Under the pieces are notes generated by a model. It saw nothing but the letters and a program-made list of their open reading frames with translations, was not told the DNA's origin and ran no database searches. This document shows, in pieces, positions 36,974 to 45,923 of a stretch of 64,000 nt of DNA (position 1 is the stretch's first letter; each line of letters starts with the position of its first letter). The stretch is from an uncultured Spartobacteria bacterium (GTDB lineage: Bacteria; Verrucomicrobiota; Verrucomicrobiia; Chthoniobacterales; Terrimicrobiaceae): assembly GCA_937960895.1 (NCBI GenBank), contig CALCJD010000025.1:53007-117006 (forward strand), read 5' to 3'. The translations under genes were made by a program, and so were the position numbers.

Positions 36974-37411
36974 TCAATGCCCTGACGGACGGCTTTGAGA
37001 GGGGCGGAGGGATCCGTCGGCCCGGGTGGCGAGATCGTCCACGACATGCCGGGCGAACGGGAGGCCGCAGGTCCAGCCGGGCGATTCCTCGGAATGCAGG
37101 GAAAGACCTTTCAAGGGGAGGATGCGAAATGTCCGCGAGAATCCGAAGTTGCGCGCGACGGACTCCGCCTGAAAACAATAGGCGCGCAGCTCCCGGTTTC
37201 TCCCCGGCGGGGGAAACGCGCCTTCAGGCTGTCCGCGCTGTAATAATATCCGGCAGGGATCACCCCGCTGCTGCGGCCGCGGGCATGCCGCCGCAGGGGG
37301 GGCCTTTTCCAGGACCGCGACCGATGGGTCGCCATAACGGCGTTTCAGTTCGCGGGCGATGCAGATGCCGATGATGCCTCCGCCGCGGACGACAAAATCC
37401 GCCGGGTTCAT
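36974..37411 (-). pseudogene. Decayed FAD-dependent oxidoreductase (LhgO-like)
   Basis: The start MNPADFVVRGGGIIGICIAR with LKRRYGDPSVAVLEK is a clear FAD-binding N-terminus of the L-2-hydroxyglutarate oxidase type (one Gly replaced by Arg in VVxGGG). The frame then changes: GRSSGVIPAGYYYSADSLKA reads in another frame at about 37200-37280, and the first frame resumes with FRILPLKGLSLHSEESPG. About 250 residues expected between and after these parts are missing. So there are frameshifts plus a large internal deletion. Its ATG overlaps the YfhO stop (ATGA at 37408), so it was once coupled to that gene. Confidence 0.82.
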
Positions 37412-39726
37412 GTGAAGTCGAGACGCCGGCGCAGGGCGGGATGGAGGAACACTGCGGCCAGGGCCGTCAGGGAGAGCCCGGTGATGAGGAGTCCGGTTTT
37501 CCAGCCGCGCGGAGAATAGACCAGGCGGAGCCGGTGCTCGCCGGCGGCCAGCGGAACGGCTCTCAGGGCGTGGTTGGCGGGGAGAAGAGTGTATCGGGTT
37601 TGCACGCTTCCCGGGAGGGCCTCGACGCGCCAGTCCTTCGAATAACTGTCCGTCATGAGAAGGATGGCGGCGCGCCCGGTCCTGACCTGCAGCGTCCAGT
37701 GATCGGTGGAGGAATCGAGCACGGAGATTTCGTGCGGCGAGGATTCGGGATCCGGCGCGGGTACGGGTTCCTCCTCAAGAAGAACCTCCTTGCGGAAGTC
37801 GAAGGTGACGTTTTTCAGCTCGCTCAGGCGCCGGTTCGGATCGGGGACGACCCGGTATTGGGAATAGAGCGCAAACCGGGGGAATGGATCCTGGAAGGTG
37901 ACGATGTCGATGTTTCCGCCGGGCTTGGGAACAAAGGCCAGGCGGGTGCGGAGCAGGCTCAGGATCGGATGAGCCCGGGTGATCGGCAGGTTCTGGCCGG
38001 CGTTTTCCGGGTCCTGGTCCTGACTCACAAAGAGCAGCTGCGCATAGCGTTTCAGGACGCCCGGATCATAACCCCAGATGTTTTCGGCTTTCAGGATCAT
38101 GCCGGAGTCGGGGCTGAACAGATTGATCACGCGTTCATCGCCGGGATATTTCCCGAGATGTTCCTGCAGGGCGTTCGCCACCGGTCTGAAGAGAAAATAC
38201 TCCAGCGGGAAGGTGGCCACGGTGCCCCGGGCGAAAACCAGCAGTTCGCCCACCGCGGCGGCGCCGAGGATCCAGGTGGCGGCGGACCGGCGCCAGGCGG
38301 CGGCGAGGAGCAACGCAAAGCCCGCAAACAATCCGCCGGAAATTTGCAGCGCATGGGCGAGTGTCCGGCGGAGGGTTTCCCGGAGCTCCGGCTGCTCAAG
38401 GGCGGCGGGCGGAAAATAACTTTCCCCCGTGGCGTTCACCGCCTGCGCGAAGTTGGTCAGCCGCTCGGCGGAAATTTGGGTGCCCGCCGCCAGAAGGAGG
38501 ATTCCCAGCGCGGCCAGCGACCCCACAAGGATCCAGGATCCCCGTTCGCCCCGCAACAGACGATCCATGCCGGTGCCGGCAAGCAGGGCCAGGATCAGTC
38601 CGGCAAAAATGATGAACTTGGAGGATCCGCGGAAGGAACCGAATCCCGGCAGCCATTCGTAGAGAAGGCGGTGAAGCGGGGTATGGGCGCCCAGAGCCAG
38701 CAGGATGACCGCGCCCAGCAGGAGAAACAGTCGCAGCCGGCCGAAGTTTGCCGTTTTCCGACCCGCACCGAAGACGGCCAGCACCAGCATGCCCACGCCG
38801 CCGTAAACGCACATTTCCCAGAGATAGCACCGCCCCCAATACGGAGCCTCCCGCATGTCGCCGAAGAGCCAGGGTCCGGCGAGGGTCAGGAAATTCTCCG
38901 GCGGAAACGAGAACATCGCCGCAAATTCATACACCGCCCGCCCGCTGCGCACGGCTTCGGAGGCGGCGGCCAGGCCCGGCAGAAGCTGGGCGGCGCCCAG
39001 GAGGGCGGCGGCCGGATAAATGGCGAGCAGTCCGACGACCGCGGAAACCGGACGGGGTGTGCCGGGGAGGTGAAGCAGGGAATACAGCCCCGCGACGAGA
39101 GCCGTGTAATAGACATACTGGGGGTGGCCGGCGTAGATCTGCAGCGCGACGGCGACGGCCGAAAGGGCCGGCCACACGGCGTGCCGCCGTTTCAGCCATC
39201 CGTCGATGCCGGCGAAGACCAGCGGGATCCAGGCCATCGAGCAGATGTTGGAGAGGTGCCCGGCGTAGATGTGCAGCAGCACGGTCCCACTGAACATGGC
39301 GGCCGCTCCCGCCACGAAAGCCGCGGCCGGACGCTGTCCGCGGAGGACGGCCCAGAAATACATCGCCGCCGCCAGCAGGAAGAGATGCAGGGCGAAGGAC
39401 CAGTTGAGCGCCGTGGCCAGCGGAAGGATCAGGAAAATGAGATTGGGCGGATACAGGAGGGCCGACTGAAAATCTCCGAGAAAGGGCACCCCGCCGTAAA
39501 TGTAGGGATTCCACAGGGGCAGGCGGCCGCGGGCCATTTCCCCGAAACCGAAGGCGCGCGCGTAAAGAAACTGCGCACTGAGATCCGTGCCGCGGTCGGA
39601 AAGAACCGTCTGGGTGGAAAACAACGGCGAGCCCAGCGCCGTCACGACCAGCAGACCCAGGAGGGCGAGCCAGATCCCGTGCTGTTGCCAGGCGGACGGG
39701 GTGCGGGATGTTTTTGCTTTCGCCAA
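37408..39726 (-). CDS. YfhO-family membrane protein
   Basis: A 772-residue polytopic protein with about 12 helices in the first 520 residues and a soluble C-terminal region (about 540-740), ending with one more helix. Features of the YfhO family (GT-C fold) include LSDRGTDLSAQFLYARAFG, PLWNPYIYGGVPFLGDFQSA (about residues 70-89) and, in the tail, HEISVLDSSTDHWTLQV. Members are linked to glycosylation of lipoteichoic acid or other envelope sugars. It lies 30 bases downstream of the second GT39-like gene. Confidence 0.88.
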   Translation of the reverse strand: MAKAKTSRTPSAWQQHGIWLALLGLLVVTALGSPLFSTQTVLSDRGTDLSAQFLYARAFGFGEMARGRLPLWNPYIYGGVPFLGDFQSALLYPPNLIFLILPLATALNWSFALHLFLLAAAMYFWAVLRGQRPAAAFVAGAAAMFSGTVLLHIYAGHLSNICSMAWIPLVFAGIDGWLKRRHAVWPALSAVAVALQIYAGHPQYVYYTALVAGLYSLLHLPGTPRPVSAVVGLLAIYPAAALLGAAQLLPGLAAASEAVRSGRAVYEFAAMFSFPPENFLTLAGPWLFGDMREAPYWGRCYLWEMCVYGGVGMLVLAVFGAGRKTANFGRLRLFLLLGAVILLALGAHTPLHRLLYEWLPGFGSFRGSSKFIIFAGLILALLAGTGMDRLLRGERGSWILVGSLAALGILLLAAGTQISAERLTNFAQAVNATGESYFPPAALEQPELRETLRRTLAHALQISGGLFAGFALLLAAAWRRSAATWILGAAAVGELLVFARGTVATFPLEYFLFRPVANALQEHLGKYPGDERVINLFSPDSGMILKAENIWGYDPGVLKRYAQLLFVSQDQDPENAGQNLPITRAHPILSLLRTRLAFVPKPGGNIDIVTFQDPFPRFALYSQYRVVPDPNRRLSELKNVTFDFRKEVLLEEEPVPAPDPESSPHEISVLDSSTDHWTLQVRTGRAAILLMTDSYSKDWRVEALPGSVQTRYTLLPANHALRAVPLAAGEHRLRLVYSPRGWKTGLLITGLSLTALAAVFLHPALRRRLDFT

Positions 39727-39756
39727 GGGATGGGTGCGTCTCCGACGCCGCCGATC

Positions 39757-41712
39757 CTAATCCTTTTCCTCGTGTCCCGGACTTCCGGGATCCTTGGGAA
39801 TGGAGGAAAAATCGAAACCGGCGGCGCTGCCCGGTTTGTATTTGAAAACATGCCGCGATTGCAAGGGCTGGAAACCGCGCAGGATGCCCAGATCCTCAAA
39901 GAGCCCCGAGTGTTTGAGGAAACGGTATTTGTTGGGGTGCTCGCCCTCCACGGTGACCAGATAGCCCAGATTGATGAAGAGCGGTTTGTTTTCGGCGTCC
40001 GCGCGCCCGATCAACTGCCGGAATTCCGTCATGCCGCTGAACACCACCATGTTCGGATCGTAGGGAAAGGGTTCGCCGAAGAACGTGGCGGTAATGATGT
40101 CCTTCTGACGCGGATCATGCGGGTCCAGCGTGGGACGGGCGAGCAGAACCGATTCCCGGTTCGGCTGCATGGAAGCCGCCATGAGCCGCTGGCGCTGCGG
40201 CGCCGTCCACGCGGCATAGGAAGCCAGCAGCAAAACGACGAGGCTGATGGCCGCGATTTTTCCGCCGCGCGAGCGGGCGGCGGCGGGAAGTTCGGCGAGC
40301 CCCAGCGCGACCAGGGCGACCACGCCCGGCAGAATGAAAATGATGTACCACACATACATGTGGCCGGAGGTCACCCGCATCTGGATGAAGCAGGCGATGG
40401 CGGGCAGGAGGAGGGGAATGATGAACAAGGCCCGGTCGGCGCCCGCGGCGCAAAGACGGCGGATGCCGAGCACGAGGAACCCGATGGCCAGAAGGCAGAT
40501 CAGCACAAACATCCCGGGATGAAGCGCCGCCCAGGTCAGAAGTTCGGGGTAGGGGGACGGAAACTGCAGGGAGTCGTTCCAGGAGATGCCCGCCAGGAGA
40601 TGGGCCAGAAAACTCTGGGTCCATCGAAAATCCACGTCCCCCAGTCCATGCGTTTTCCCCAGATAGGCGATCAGCTGCGGAACGACGGGAAGCATCAGCG
40701 CCAAAAAGGCCATGGCGGCAAAGACATTGGAGACCATCCAGCGCAGGCCCATGATCAGGGTCTGCGGGGTGTTTCCGAAGCGCCGCCAGATGATGAAGGG
40801 CGCGCAGAGGTTGAAGATGATCAGGACATGGATGCAGGTCAGGTAGGCATGGACCAGCAGCACCTGCGCCGCGGCAAAGGCCGCCCACCACCGCCAGCGG
40901 CCGTTCTCCAGAGCCTTGAGGAAAAAATAGAGGAGAAGCGGAAGCAGCAGAAAGACCAGGGCATAGGCCCGTCCCTCCGTCACGTAGCGGATCTGCCAGG
41001 GATGGAGCGCGAAAAGAAAGGCGGCGATGACCCCCGCTCCGGGGTAGCCGAGTTTGCGGACAAACAGGGCCAGGGCGGCCACGCTGGCAATGCCCGCCAG
41101 ATAACAGGGAAGGCGCAGGGCGACTTCATTGAACTGCAGTCCTTGGGGACGGGTGGCCCACCGCCACGTGTCGTTGGCCACGCGGGCCAGGACGCTGTAC
41201 AGCATGTGGTTGGGTTTCTTGTAGTAGAAGAACGTCTCCCGCCAGGAGACGTTTTTCAGTTTCAGGGATCCGTCCTCCTGTACGCGATAGGTTCCGACAA
41301 TCGCCCGCCGCACCGGATACGCCTCATCGTGCCAGAGGCTTTGGGTCAGGCGCGGCCAGCCGATCACCGCGGAAAGGATCATGGCAATGACCACCAGCGG
41401 CCAGAACCAGCGGGGATGGGGGGTGGCCGCGCGGGGCAGGGCGGATTCGGTCGGCGGCCGGGTCCACCAGCCCGCGGTGAGGGCGAGCAGGCCGGTCAGG
41501 ACCAGGTTGACCGCCGCGGCAAACCACAGGTAGACCGTCGCAAACTGGGAAATCTTGAGTCCTTCCCATGGTCGGGGCACCGACCAGGGTTTGCCGGCAA
41601 AGAGCAGATAGGCCAGCAGAAGTACACCGACGCCCCCCAGGGCGACGCGCACCCGGCCGGCCGGCGAAAGACTCCCGAGACGGGTGAGGCAGGAACGAAG
41701 GAACTCAGTCAT
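39757..41712 (-). CDS. GT39-like polytopic membrane glycosyltransferase, paralog 2
   Basis: A 651-residue membrane protein matching paralog 1 (33324-35237) along its whole length: N-terminal helix, an FAGKPWSVPRPWEGLKISQ segment, an acidic loop (SLWHDEAYPVRR, about residue 130), helices to about residue 495, then a C-terminal soluble domain with RESVLLARPTLDPHDPRQK. The shared layout and tail motif show duplication. It opens the group paralog 2, YfhO, LhgO pseudogene on the minus strand. The HDE loop fits GT39/83-type catalysis, but donor and acceptor are unknown. Confidence 0.75.
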   Translation of the reverse strand: MTEFLRSCLTRLGSLSPAGRVRVALGGVGVLLLAYLLFAGKPWSVPRPWEGLKISQFATVYLWFAAAVNLVLTGLLALTAGWWTRPPTESALPRAATPHPRWFWPLVVIAMILSAVIGWPRLTQSLWHDEAYPVRRAIVGTYRVQEDGSLKLKNVSWRETFFYYKKPNHMLYSVLARVANDTWRWATRPQGLQFNEVALRLPCYLAGIASVAALALFVRKLGYPGAGVIAAFLFALHPWQIRYVTEGRAYALVFLLLPLLLYFFLKALENGRWRWWAAFAAAQVLLVHAYLTCIHVLIIFNLCAPFIIWRRFGNTPQTLIMGLRWMVSNVFAAMAFLALMLPVVPQLIAYLGKTHGLGDVDFRWTQSFLAHLLAGISWNDSLQFPSPYPELLTWAALHPGMFVLICLLAIGFLVLGIRRLCAAGADRALFIIPLLLPAIACFIQMRVTSGHMYVWYIIFILPGVVALVALGLAELPAAARSRGGKIAAISLVVLLLASYAAWTAPQRQRLMAASMQPNRESVLLARPTLDPHDPRQKDIITATFFGEPFPYDPNMVVFSGMTEFRQLIGRADAENKPLFINLGYLVTVEGEHPNKYRFLKHSGLFEDLGILRGFQPLQSRHVFKYKPGSAAGFDFSSIPKDPGSPGHEEKD

Positions 41713-41863
41713 TGCTGCGGGAGTCGGGGGGGGAACCCATCAATGGGAATATCCGGTCCCGGGACGCGCCCGATCCCACCGGCAAAAACCGCGGGCACGA
41801 GGCGGACGCGGAGAGCCGGTGGGAGCGTGGAGAAGGTCCTGAATACGGCGGCTATGAGGCTTT

Positions 41864-43138
41864 TCAAACCGGAACGCTGAGTTTCTTACTGACCATCCCG
41901 CCAAGATAAGTGCGAAGGTCCTCGGATTCCAAGCGTTCAAGCAGGGTTTGGAAAAAGCCGTTCAGGATGAGGCGGCGGCCGGTTTGCCGCGGGATGCCCC
42001 GAGCCTCCATGTAAAAGAGCTCGTCGTCGCTGATTTCGCCCGTGGTCGCGCCGTGCGTGCAGCGGACGTCGTCGGCCAGGATTTCGAGTCCGGGCATCGA
42101 ATTGGCCTCGGCCTCGTCGCTCAGCATGAGGTTGCGAACCTTTTGGTATGCGTCGGTGCGGTGCGCGCCCTCGCCGACCTTGATGAGGCCGGCAAAGATG
42201 GTGCGCGCCGAGCCGTCCAGCGAGTTCAGATACAGCAGGTCGCTGCTGGCCCGCGGGGCGACATGATCCTGGAGCGTACGCTGGTCGATCTGACGTTCGC
42301 CGTCCATCGGATTGAGCGAAAGCATCACGCTGCGGGCGCCTTCGCCGGTCAGGCGGCTGAGGGACTCGCCGCGGACGAAGCCGCCGCCGAAGTTGGCGTT
42401 GAGCGACGTGGCCAGGGCGTCGCAGTCCACGATGGTCGAGTTGATGTGAAACGCCAGCGATTCGCGGGCCCAGTCCTGCACGCCGATGTAGGTGAGCTGC
42501 GCGCCGCGTTCCAGGTGGAGATCGTTGACCCCGCAGGCAAAGGCGCGTTTCTGGTCGGCCGACCGGAAGTGGTCGATCACCGTCACCTTGCTGTTCTCCC
42601 CGCAGACGATGAGGGTGTGCGGGAAGACGGAGGCGTTTTCCCCCTCGACCCAGTGGAACAGCTCGATGGGCAGCGTCACCTCGGTGTTTTTCGGAACGTA
42701 GAGGAACGCTCCCGTCGCGACGCGCGCCTTGTGGAGCGCGGCGTATTTGTGCGAGCCGAGTTCGACCGGCTGCGCCATGAAATACTTCCGGAACAGGGCC
42801 TCGTCCTCGCGGGCGGCGACGTCCAGCGGCTTGAGCAGAACGCCGGCCGGCAGGCGGCCGGTGTCCTGATGCAGGAGCGCGTTGTTGGCGAAGACCATTT
42901 TGGCCGAGACCCCGGCCAGGCCGGTCGAAAGGTTGATCAGGCGGCCTTCGCTGGAGACCGGCGCGGCCGGCCGGAAGGCCGAAAGGTCGAGCGCGCCGAT
43001 GTTGGCGAAGCGCCAGGCCTCGTCCTTGCGCGTCGGCGCCGGGGTGGCTTCGTAGTCCGCCAGGGCGGCATTCTGCTGGGCGCGGAACCAGTCCGGCCAG
43101 GCGGTCGGGGTGTCAATTTCTTCAATCACGGCGCTCAT
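41864..43138 (-). CDS. sufD: Fe-S cluster assembly protein SufD
   Basis: A 424-residue subunit of the SufBCD scaffold. The N-terminal part has KDEAWRFANIGAL (about residues 38-50). The right-handed beta-helix core includes ERGAQLTYIGVQDW. The C-terminal block RCTHGATTGEISDDELFYMEARGIP (about 365-390, quoted in parts) carries the conserved His. Its ATG overlaps the sufB stop by four bases. It completes fur-sufCBD; no sufS, sufE or sufU lies nearby. Confidence 0.94.
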   Translation of the reverse strand: MSAVIEEIDTPTAWPDWFRAQQNAALADYEATPAPTRKDEAWRFANIGALDLSAFRPAAPVSSEGRLINLSTGLAGVSAKMVFANNALLHQDTGRLPAGVLLKPLDVAAREDEALFRKYFMAQPVELGSHKYAALHKARVATGAFLYVPKNTEVTLPIELFHWVEGENASVFPHTLIVCGENSKVTVIDHFRSADQKRAFACGVNDLHLERGAQLTYIGVQDWARESLAFHINSTIVDCDALATSLNANFGGGFVRGESLSRLTGEGARSVMLSLNPMDGERQIDQRTLQDHVAPRASSDLLYLNSLDGSARTIFAGLIKVGEGAHRTDAYQKVRNLMLSDEAEANSMPGLEILADDVRCTHGATTGEISDDELFYMEARGIPRQTGRRLILNGFFQTLLERLESEDLRTYLGGMVSKKLSVPV

Positions 43139-44547
43139 CCCACGGAACCCTCCATTTCCAGATCGATCAGACGTTTCAGTTCCACCGAGTATTCCATCGG
43201 GAACTGCTGCACGAGGTCGTTGACGAACCCGTTCACGGCGAGACTCATGGCCGCGCCCTCCGGGATGCCCCGCTGCTGCATGTAAAAGATCTGCTCCTCG
43301 CTGATCTGGCTCACGCTGGCCTCATGCTGGCAGGCGTTGCCCTGACCGCGCACGGTGATGGCCGGATAGGTGTCCGTGCGGCTGTGCGCGTTGATGAGGA
43401 GCGCGTCGCACTCGGTGTTGTTTTTGCATCCCTTGAGATGCTTGGGCACATGCACGAGGCCGCGGTAGGTGGCGCGTCCGGAACCCACGCTGATGCTCTT
43501 CGAGACGATGTTGCTGGTCGTCTCGTCGGCGGCATGGATCATCTTCGCGCCGGTGTCCTGGTGCTGGCCGTCGCTGGCGAGGGCGATGGAAATGACCTCG
43601 CCGCGGGCCTTGCGGCCCTTCATGACCACGCCGGGATATTTCATCGTCAGGCGCGAGCCGATGTTGCAGTCGATCCACTTGATCTCGGCCTCCTCGTGGG
43701 CCAGTCCGCGCTTGGTGACGAGGTTGAAGACGTTCGGCGACCAGTTCTGCACCGTCACGTACTGGATCTTGGCGCCCTTGAGGGCCACCAGTTCCACCAC
43801 CGCGCTGTGCAGCGTGGAGGTTTCGAATTTCGGCGCCGTGCAGCCCTCCATGTACATCACCTCGCTGCCCTCGTCGGCAATGATGAGCGTGCGCTCAAAC
43901 TGGCCGAACGATTCGGCGTTGATCCGGAAGTAGGCCTGCAGGGGATGTTTCACCTTCACGCCGGGCGGCACGTAGATGAAGGACCCGCCCGAAAAGACGG
44001 CGCTGTTCAGCGCGCTGAACTTGTTGTCGCCGGTCGGAATGACCTTGCCGAACCATTTGCGGAAGATCTCGGGATGCTTGTGCAGACCCTCGGTGGAGCC
44101 GACAAAAATCACGCCCTGTTCCCCCACGGCGGCCTTGATGTTCGAATAAGCCGCCTCGCTGTCGAACTGCGCCTCGACGCCGGCGAGGAACTTGCGTTCC
44201 TGCTCCGGAATGCCCAGGCGCTCGAAGGTGAGCTTCATCTCCTCCGGCACCTCGTCCCAGGAGCGTTTCGGCTGCGTGCCCTTCGAGAGGTAGTAGCGGA
44301 TGTTCTCAAAAACAATGTTGTTGAGATCGGGGCTCGCCCAATGCGTGGGCATGGGCATTTCCTTGAACTTCCGGAAGGCGTCCTGCCGGAACCGGCGAAT
44401 CCAGTCCGGGTCGCCCTTCACGTCGGCGATGTAGTCGATGGTCTTTTCCGAAAGACCCACGCCGGCGTCGTATTCGTAGTCGACATCGTAGCGGAAATCG
44501 CCCACCGAGCGGTCGATGGCGATGTCGGGTTTGGTGTCCGTACTCAT
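43135..44547 (-). CDS. sufB: Fe-S cluster assembly protein SufB
   Basis: A 470-residue scaffold subunit. Conserved blocks include GLSEKTIDYIADVKGDPDW near the start, GGSFIYVPPGVKVKHPLQAY (about residues 188-207) and ACQHEASVSQISEEQIFYMQ near the end. It binds the nascent cluster together with SufD, driven by SufC. It starts 16 bases after the sufC stop and is ATGA-coupled to sufD. Confidence 0.97.
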   Translation of the reverse strand: MSTDTKPDIAIDRSVGDFRYDVDYEYDAGVGLSEKTIDYIADVKGDPDWIRRFRQDAFRKFKEMPMPTHWASPDLNNIVFENIRYYLSKGTQPKRSWDEVPEEMKLTFERLGIPEQERKFLAGVEAQFDSEAAYSNIKAAVGEQGVIFVGSTEGLHKHPEIFRKWFGKVIPTGDNKFSALNSAVFSGGSFIYVPPGVKVKHPLQAYFRINAESFGQFERTLIIADEGSEVMYMEGCTAPKFETSTLHSAVVELVALKGAKIQYVTVQNWSPNVFNLVTKRGLAHEEAEIKWIDCNIGSRLTMKYPGVVMKGRKARGEVISIALASDGQHQDTGAKMIHAADETTSNIVSKSISVGSGRATYRGLVHVPKHLKGCKNNTECDALLINAHSRTDTYPAITVRGQGNACQHEASVSQISEEQIFYMQQRGIPEGAAMSLAVNGFVNDLVQQFPMEYSVELKRLIDLEMEGSVG

Positions 44548-44563
44548 GGTTTTTCCTTTCGGT

Positions 44564-45319
44564 TCAGGCGGCGGCGGCCGCTTCCTTTTCCACCCAGTCG
44601 TATCCTTCGGCTTCCAGTTTGAGCGCGAGGCTCTTGTCCCCGCTCAGGACGATCCGGCCGTCCACCATGACGTGGACCACGTCCGGCACGATGTAGTTGA
44701 GCAGGCGCTGGTAGTGGGTGATGACGAGAAAGCCGGTGTCGGGTCCGCGCAGGGCGTTCACGCCCTCGGAGACAATCTTCAACGCGTCGATGTCCAGACC
44801 GCTGTCCGTTTCGTCCAGGACGGCATACGAGGGCTTCAGCATGGCCATCTGGAGGATTTCACAGCGTTTTTTTTCGCCGCCGGAGAAGCCGTCGTTGACG
44901 GAGCGCGAGGTGAACGAACGGTCGATTTTCAGCGCGTCCATTTTGGCATAAAGATCCTTGTAATACGCCACGGCGTCGATCTCCTCGCCCTCGGGCAGGC
45001 GGGCCTGCAGGGCGGCGCGGAGGAAGTTGGCGATGGTGACGCCGGGGATTTCCATCGGATATTGAAACGCCAGAAAAAGTCCGCTGCGGGAGCATTCGTC
45101 GGGTTCCATTTCCAGGAGGCTCCGGCCGTCGAGAAGCACGTCGCCGGAGGTCACTTCATAGCTCGGATGGCCGGCCATCACCTTGGCGAGGGTGCTCTTG
45201 CCGGAGCCGTTCTTGCCCATGATGGCGTGGACTTCGCCCTTGGGGACCTCGAGGTTGAGGCCCTTGAGAATTTCGCGATCGCCGATGTTGGCGCGGAGAT
45301 TTTGAATGCTGAGGCTCAT
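44564..45319 (-). CDS. sufC: Fe-S cluster assembly ATPase SufC
   Basis: A 251-residue ABC-type ATPase. Walker A GKNGSGKSTL, signature DGFSGGEKKRCEIL and Walker B YAVLDETDSGLD, with the FLAFQYPMEIPG motif typical of SufC. It powers rearrangement of SufBCD. The ATG overlaps the stop of the fur-like gene (ATGA), so regulator and ATPase are co-translated. Confidence 0.97.
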   Translation of the reverse strand: MSLSIQNLRANIGDREILKGLNLEVPKGEVHAIMGKNGSGKSTLAKVMAGHPSYEVTSGDVLLDGRSLLEMEPDECSRSGLFLAFQYPMEIPGVTIANFLRAALQARLPEGEEIDAVAYYKDLYAKMDALKIDRSFTSRSVNDGFSGGEKKRCEILQMAMLKPSYAVLDETDSGLDIDALKIVSEGVNALRGPDTGFLVITHYQRLLNYIVPDVVHVMVDGRIVLSGDKSLALKLEAEGYDWVEKEAAAAA

Positions 45320-45777
45320 AAAGATTCGGGATTTCGGATTTGGGATTTCGGATTTTCGGAGCAGTCGGCGCAGGTGCCGTGGAGGGTGATTTCGCTGTGG
45401 ATCACCTTCACGCCCGGCGGGACGGTCAGGAGCCGGTCGAGCCGTTTGCCGGGGGCAAAGGGAATGTCCACCACCCGGCCGCAACTTACGCAGTGGAGAT
45501 GGCCGTGGTCCTGCACGTTCGGGCAATAACGCGTGGCGTTCCGCTCGACGTTCACCTGCTTGGCCAGACCGCAGGAAACCAGCGTTTCCAGGCAGTTGTA
45601 GACCGTGGCCAGGGAGATCGACGGCATGCGCTTTTTGGCCCGCAGGAAAACCTCCGTCGCTGTGGGATGATCGCGCTCCGAAAGGAGCACGTCGTAAACC
45701 TCCCGGCGCTGGGGCGTGAGCCGATGGCCGTTGTGGCTGATCGTCTCTTCGTAGCCGGAATACTCCGTCGTTTTCAT
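45316..45777 (-). CDS. Fur-family metalloregulator (Fur/PerR type) heading the suf operon
   Basis: A 153-residue regulator. The winged helix begins HRLTPQRREVYDVLL (about residues 18-32), with recognition helix region SISLATVYNCLETLV. The metal part includes DHGHLHCVSCGRVVDI (H-x-H, CxxC). A second CxxC (CADC) near the end suggests a structural zinc site. It is translationally coupled to sufC. A perfect palindrome (45801-45816) lies 24 bases upstream and probably mediates autoregulation. Which signal it senses, iron or peroxide, cannot be told. The tail IRNPES comes from a low-complexity GGATTTCGG-type repeat. Confidence 0.93.
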   Translation of the reverse strand: MKTTEYSGYEETISHNGHRLTPQRREVYDVLLSERDHPTATEVFLRAKKRMPSISLATVYNCLETLVSCGLAKQVNVERNATRYCPNVQDHGHLHCVSCGRVVDIPFAPGKRLDRLLTVPPGVKVIHSEITLHGTCADCSENPKSQIRNPESL

Positions 45778-45800
45778 TCCCACAATGCTACCTGCGACTC

Positions 45801-45816
45801 ATTCTTGATCAAGAAT
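45801..45816. promoter_or_regulatory. Perfect 16-bp palindrome, probable Fur-type operator of fur-sufCBD
   Basis: ATTCTTGATCAAGAAT is a perfect inverted repeat in an AT-rich stretch 24-39 bases upstream of the fur-like ATG. A possible -35 (TTGATC) overlaps it on the minus strand, with TAGCAT 16 bases further as a -10. Binding there should block the operon promoter. Its length and AT content fit a Fur/PerR box in general, not a known species consensus. Confidence 0.75.
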
Positions 45817-45923
45817 TATTCTAAATTTTAATAAAGACAAGGGGTCCGGCCGGCCGGCGGGGGACGGACCGGGAAAAATTCGTGCATTTGGTCCCGGACT
45901 GGGGTGAAAAGACGGGGCGGGCC

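Noticed and set aside
37441..41880. Very long open frame antisense to YfhO and the GT39-like paralog
   Set aside because: Its translation is low in hydrophobic order and rich in Arg/Gln/Gly as expected for the shadow of GC-rich membrane genes. The sense strand has clear families, coupled starts and normal domain layout.
45843..45870. GC-rich inverted repeat GGTCCG...CGGACC near the fur promoter
   Set aside because: The arms are 6 bp around a 16-base GC-rich spacer with no T-run on the relevant strand. Its position relative to the palindrome gives no clear role.
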